A DNA stretch of 13,397 bases, taken from assembly GCA_910579485.1 (NCBI GenBank), contig CAJTVO010000096.1, positions 1 to 13,397 of the forward strand. The letters run 5' to 3'. The number at the start of each line of letters is the position of its first letter. Within the stretch, counting starts at the first letter, position 1. Below the pieces are notes generated by a model. It did no database searches, had not been told where the DNA came from, and worked only from the letters and a program-made list of their open reading frames with translations. The DNA is from an uncultured Oscillospiraceae bacterium. GTDB lineage: Bacteria > Bacillota > Clostridia > Oscillospirales > Oscillospiraceae. Below are positions 13,331 through 13,397 of this stretch, piece by piece. The position numbers were made by a program, and so were the translations under genes.

Positions 13331-13358
13331 CTGCTTTTGCCCCGCGGCAAAAGTAGGC
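13329..13358 (-). repeat. Stem-loop of the CTTTT/AAAAG family in the ftsY leader
   Basis: The arms GCCTGCTTTTGCC (13329-13341) and GGCAAAAGTAGGC (13346-13358) form a 13-bp stem with one G-T wobble and the loop CCGC. On the minus strand the lead-in TTTTTGCCTACTTTT resembles those of the stems at 294-319 and 5290-5317. It follows the palindromic repeat by nine bases, matching the order seen before glmM. Confidence 0.65.
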
Positions 13359-13367
13359 AAAAACGCG

Positions 13368-13390
13368 CTTAGGAAACTACGTTTCCTAAG
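13368..13390 (-). repeat. Palindromic repeat, right copy
   Basis: Arms CTTAGGAAAC (13368-13377) and GTTTCCTAAG (13381-13390) lie around the spacer TAC. Read on the minus strand it is identical to the left copy at 261-283, including the spacer and the preceding GAAGGT. It begins 148 nt before the ftsY start codon. The window ends seven bases beyond it, so what lies outside cannot be seen. Confidence 0.8.
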
Positions 13391-13397
13391 GACCTTC

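Noticed and set aside
13243..13350. In-frame upstream extension of ftsY by 36 codons
   Set aside because: It is Arg/Pro/Gly-rich, covers the leader stem-loops and has no ribosome site. ATG 13242 has AAAGGA and the typical FtsY N-terminus.

Overview
The window reads as chromosomal housekeeping DNA from a high-GC, spore-former-related Firmicute of class Clostridia, most plausibly an Oscillospiraceae relative of Flavonifractor, Lawsonibacter or Oscillibacter. This is an inference from a SigH-type sporulation sigma factor, 3H-domain NiaR, YqeK, RsfS and LytR-CpsA-Psr (LCP) proteins, strong AGGAGG-like ribosome sites and GC-rich codons. No rRNA, tRNA, CRISPR array, insertion sequence or phage gene was found.

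Layout. Positions 1-260 hold no recognised gene. Positions 261-406 are a leader packed with five stem-loops in front of glmM. Six genes then run on the + strand: glmM, a sigH-like sigma factor, a small double zinc-ribbon protein, galE, a GNAT acetyltransferase and niaR. A convergent gap (5164-5315) contains two strong stem-loops. From there to the right edge nine genes lie on the - strand. In their order of transcription they are ftsY, a small two-helix membrane protein, rph, rdgB, yhbY, a nadD-yqeK fusion, two paralogous LCP genes and rsfS. Several overlap or nearly touch, so they probably form one operon, possibly with an internal promoter before rsfS.

How the genes fit together. glmM and galE supply cell-envelope sugars (GlcN-1-P towards UDP-GlcNAc, and UDP-Glc/UDP-Gal). 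LCP enzymes attach polymers to peptidoglycan. FtsY targets proteins to the membrane. Rph, YhbY and RsfS act on RNA or ribosomes. RdgB cleans the nucleotide pool. NadD-YqeK and NiaR concern NAD and Ap4A metabolism.

Most unusual observation. A 10-bp-arm palindrome (CTTAGGAAAC, 3-nt spacer, GTTTCCTAAG) occurs at both ends of the window, at 261-283 and 13368-13390. The copies are exact reverse complements, so each has the same orientation towards its neighbouring gene. Each begins 146-148 nt before a start codon (glmM and ftsY) and is followed by a CTTTT/AAAAG stem and then a GC-rich GCCCC/GGGGC stem. A related CTTTT/AAAAG stem lies at the 3' end of rsfS. This points either to a dispersed palindromic repeat family or to a shared structured leader.
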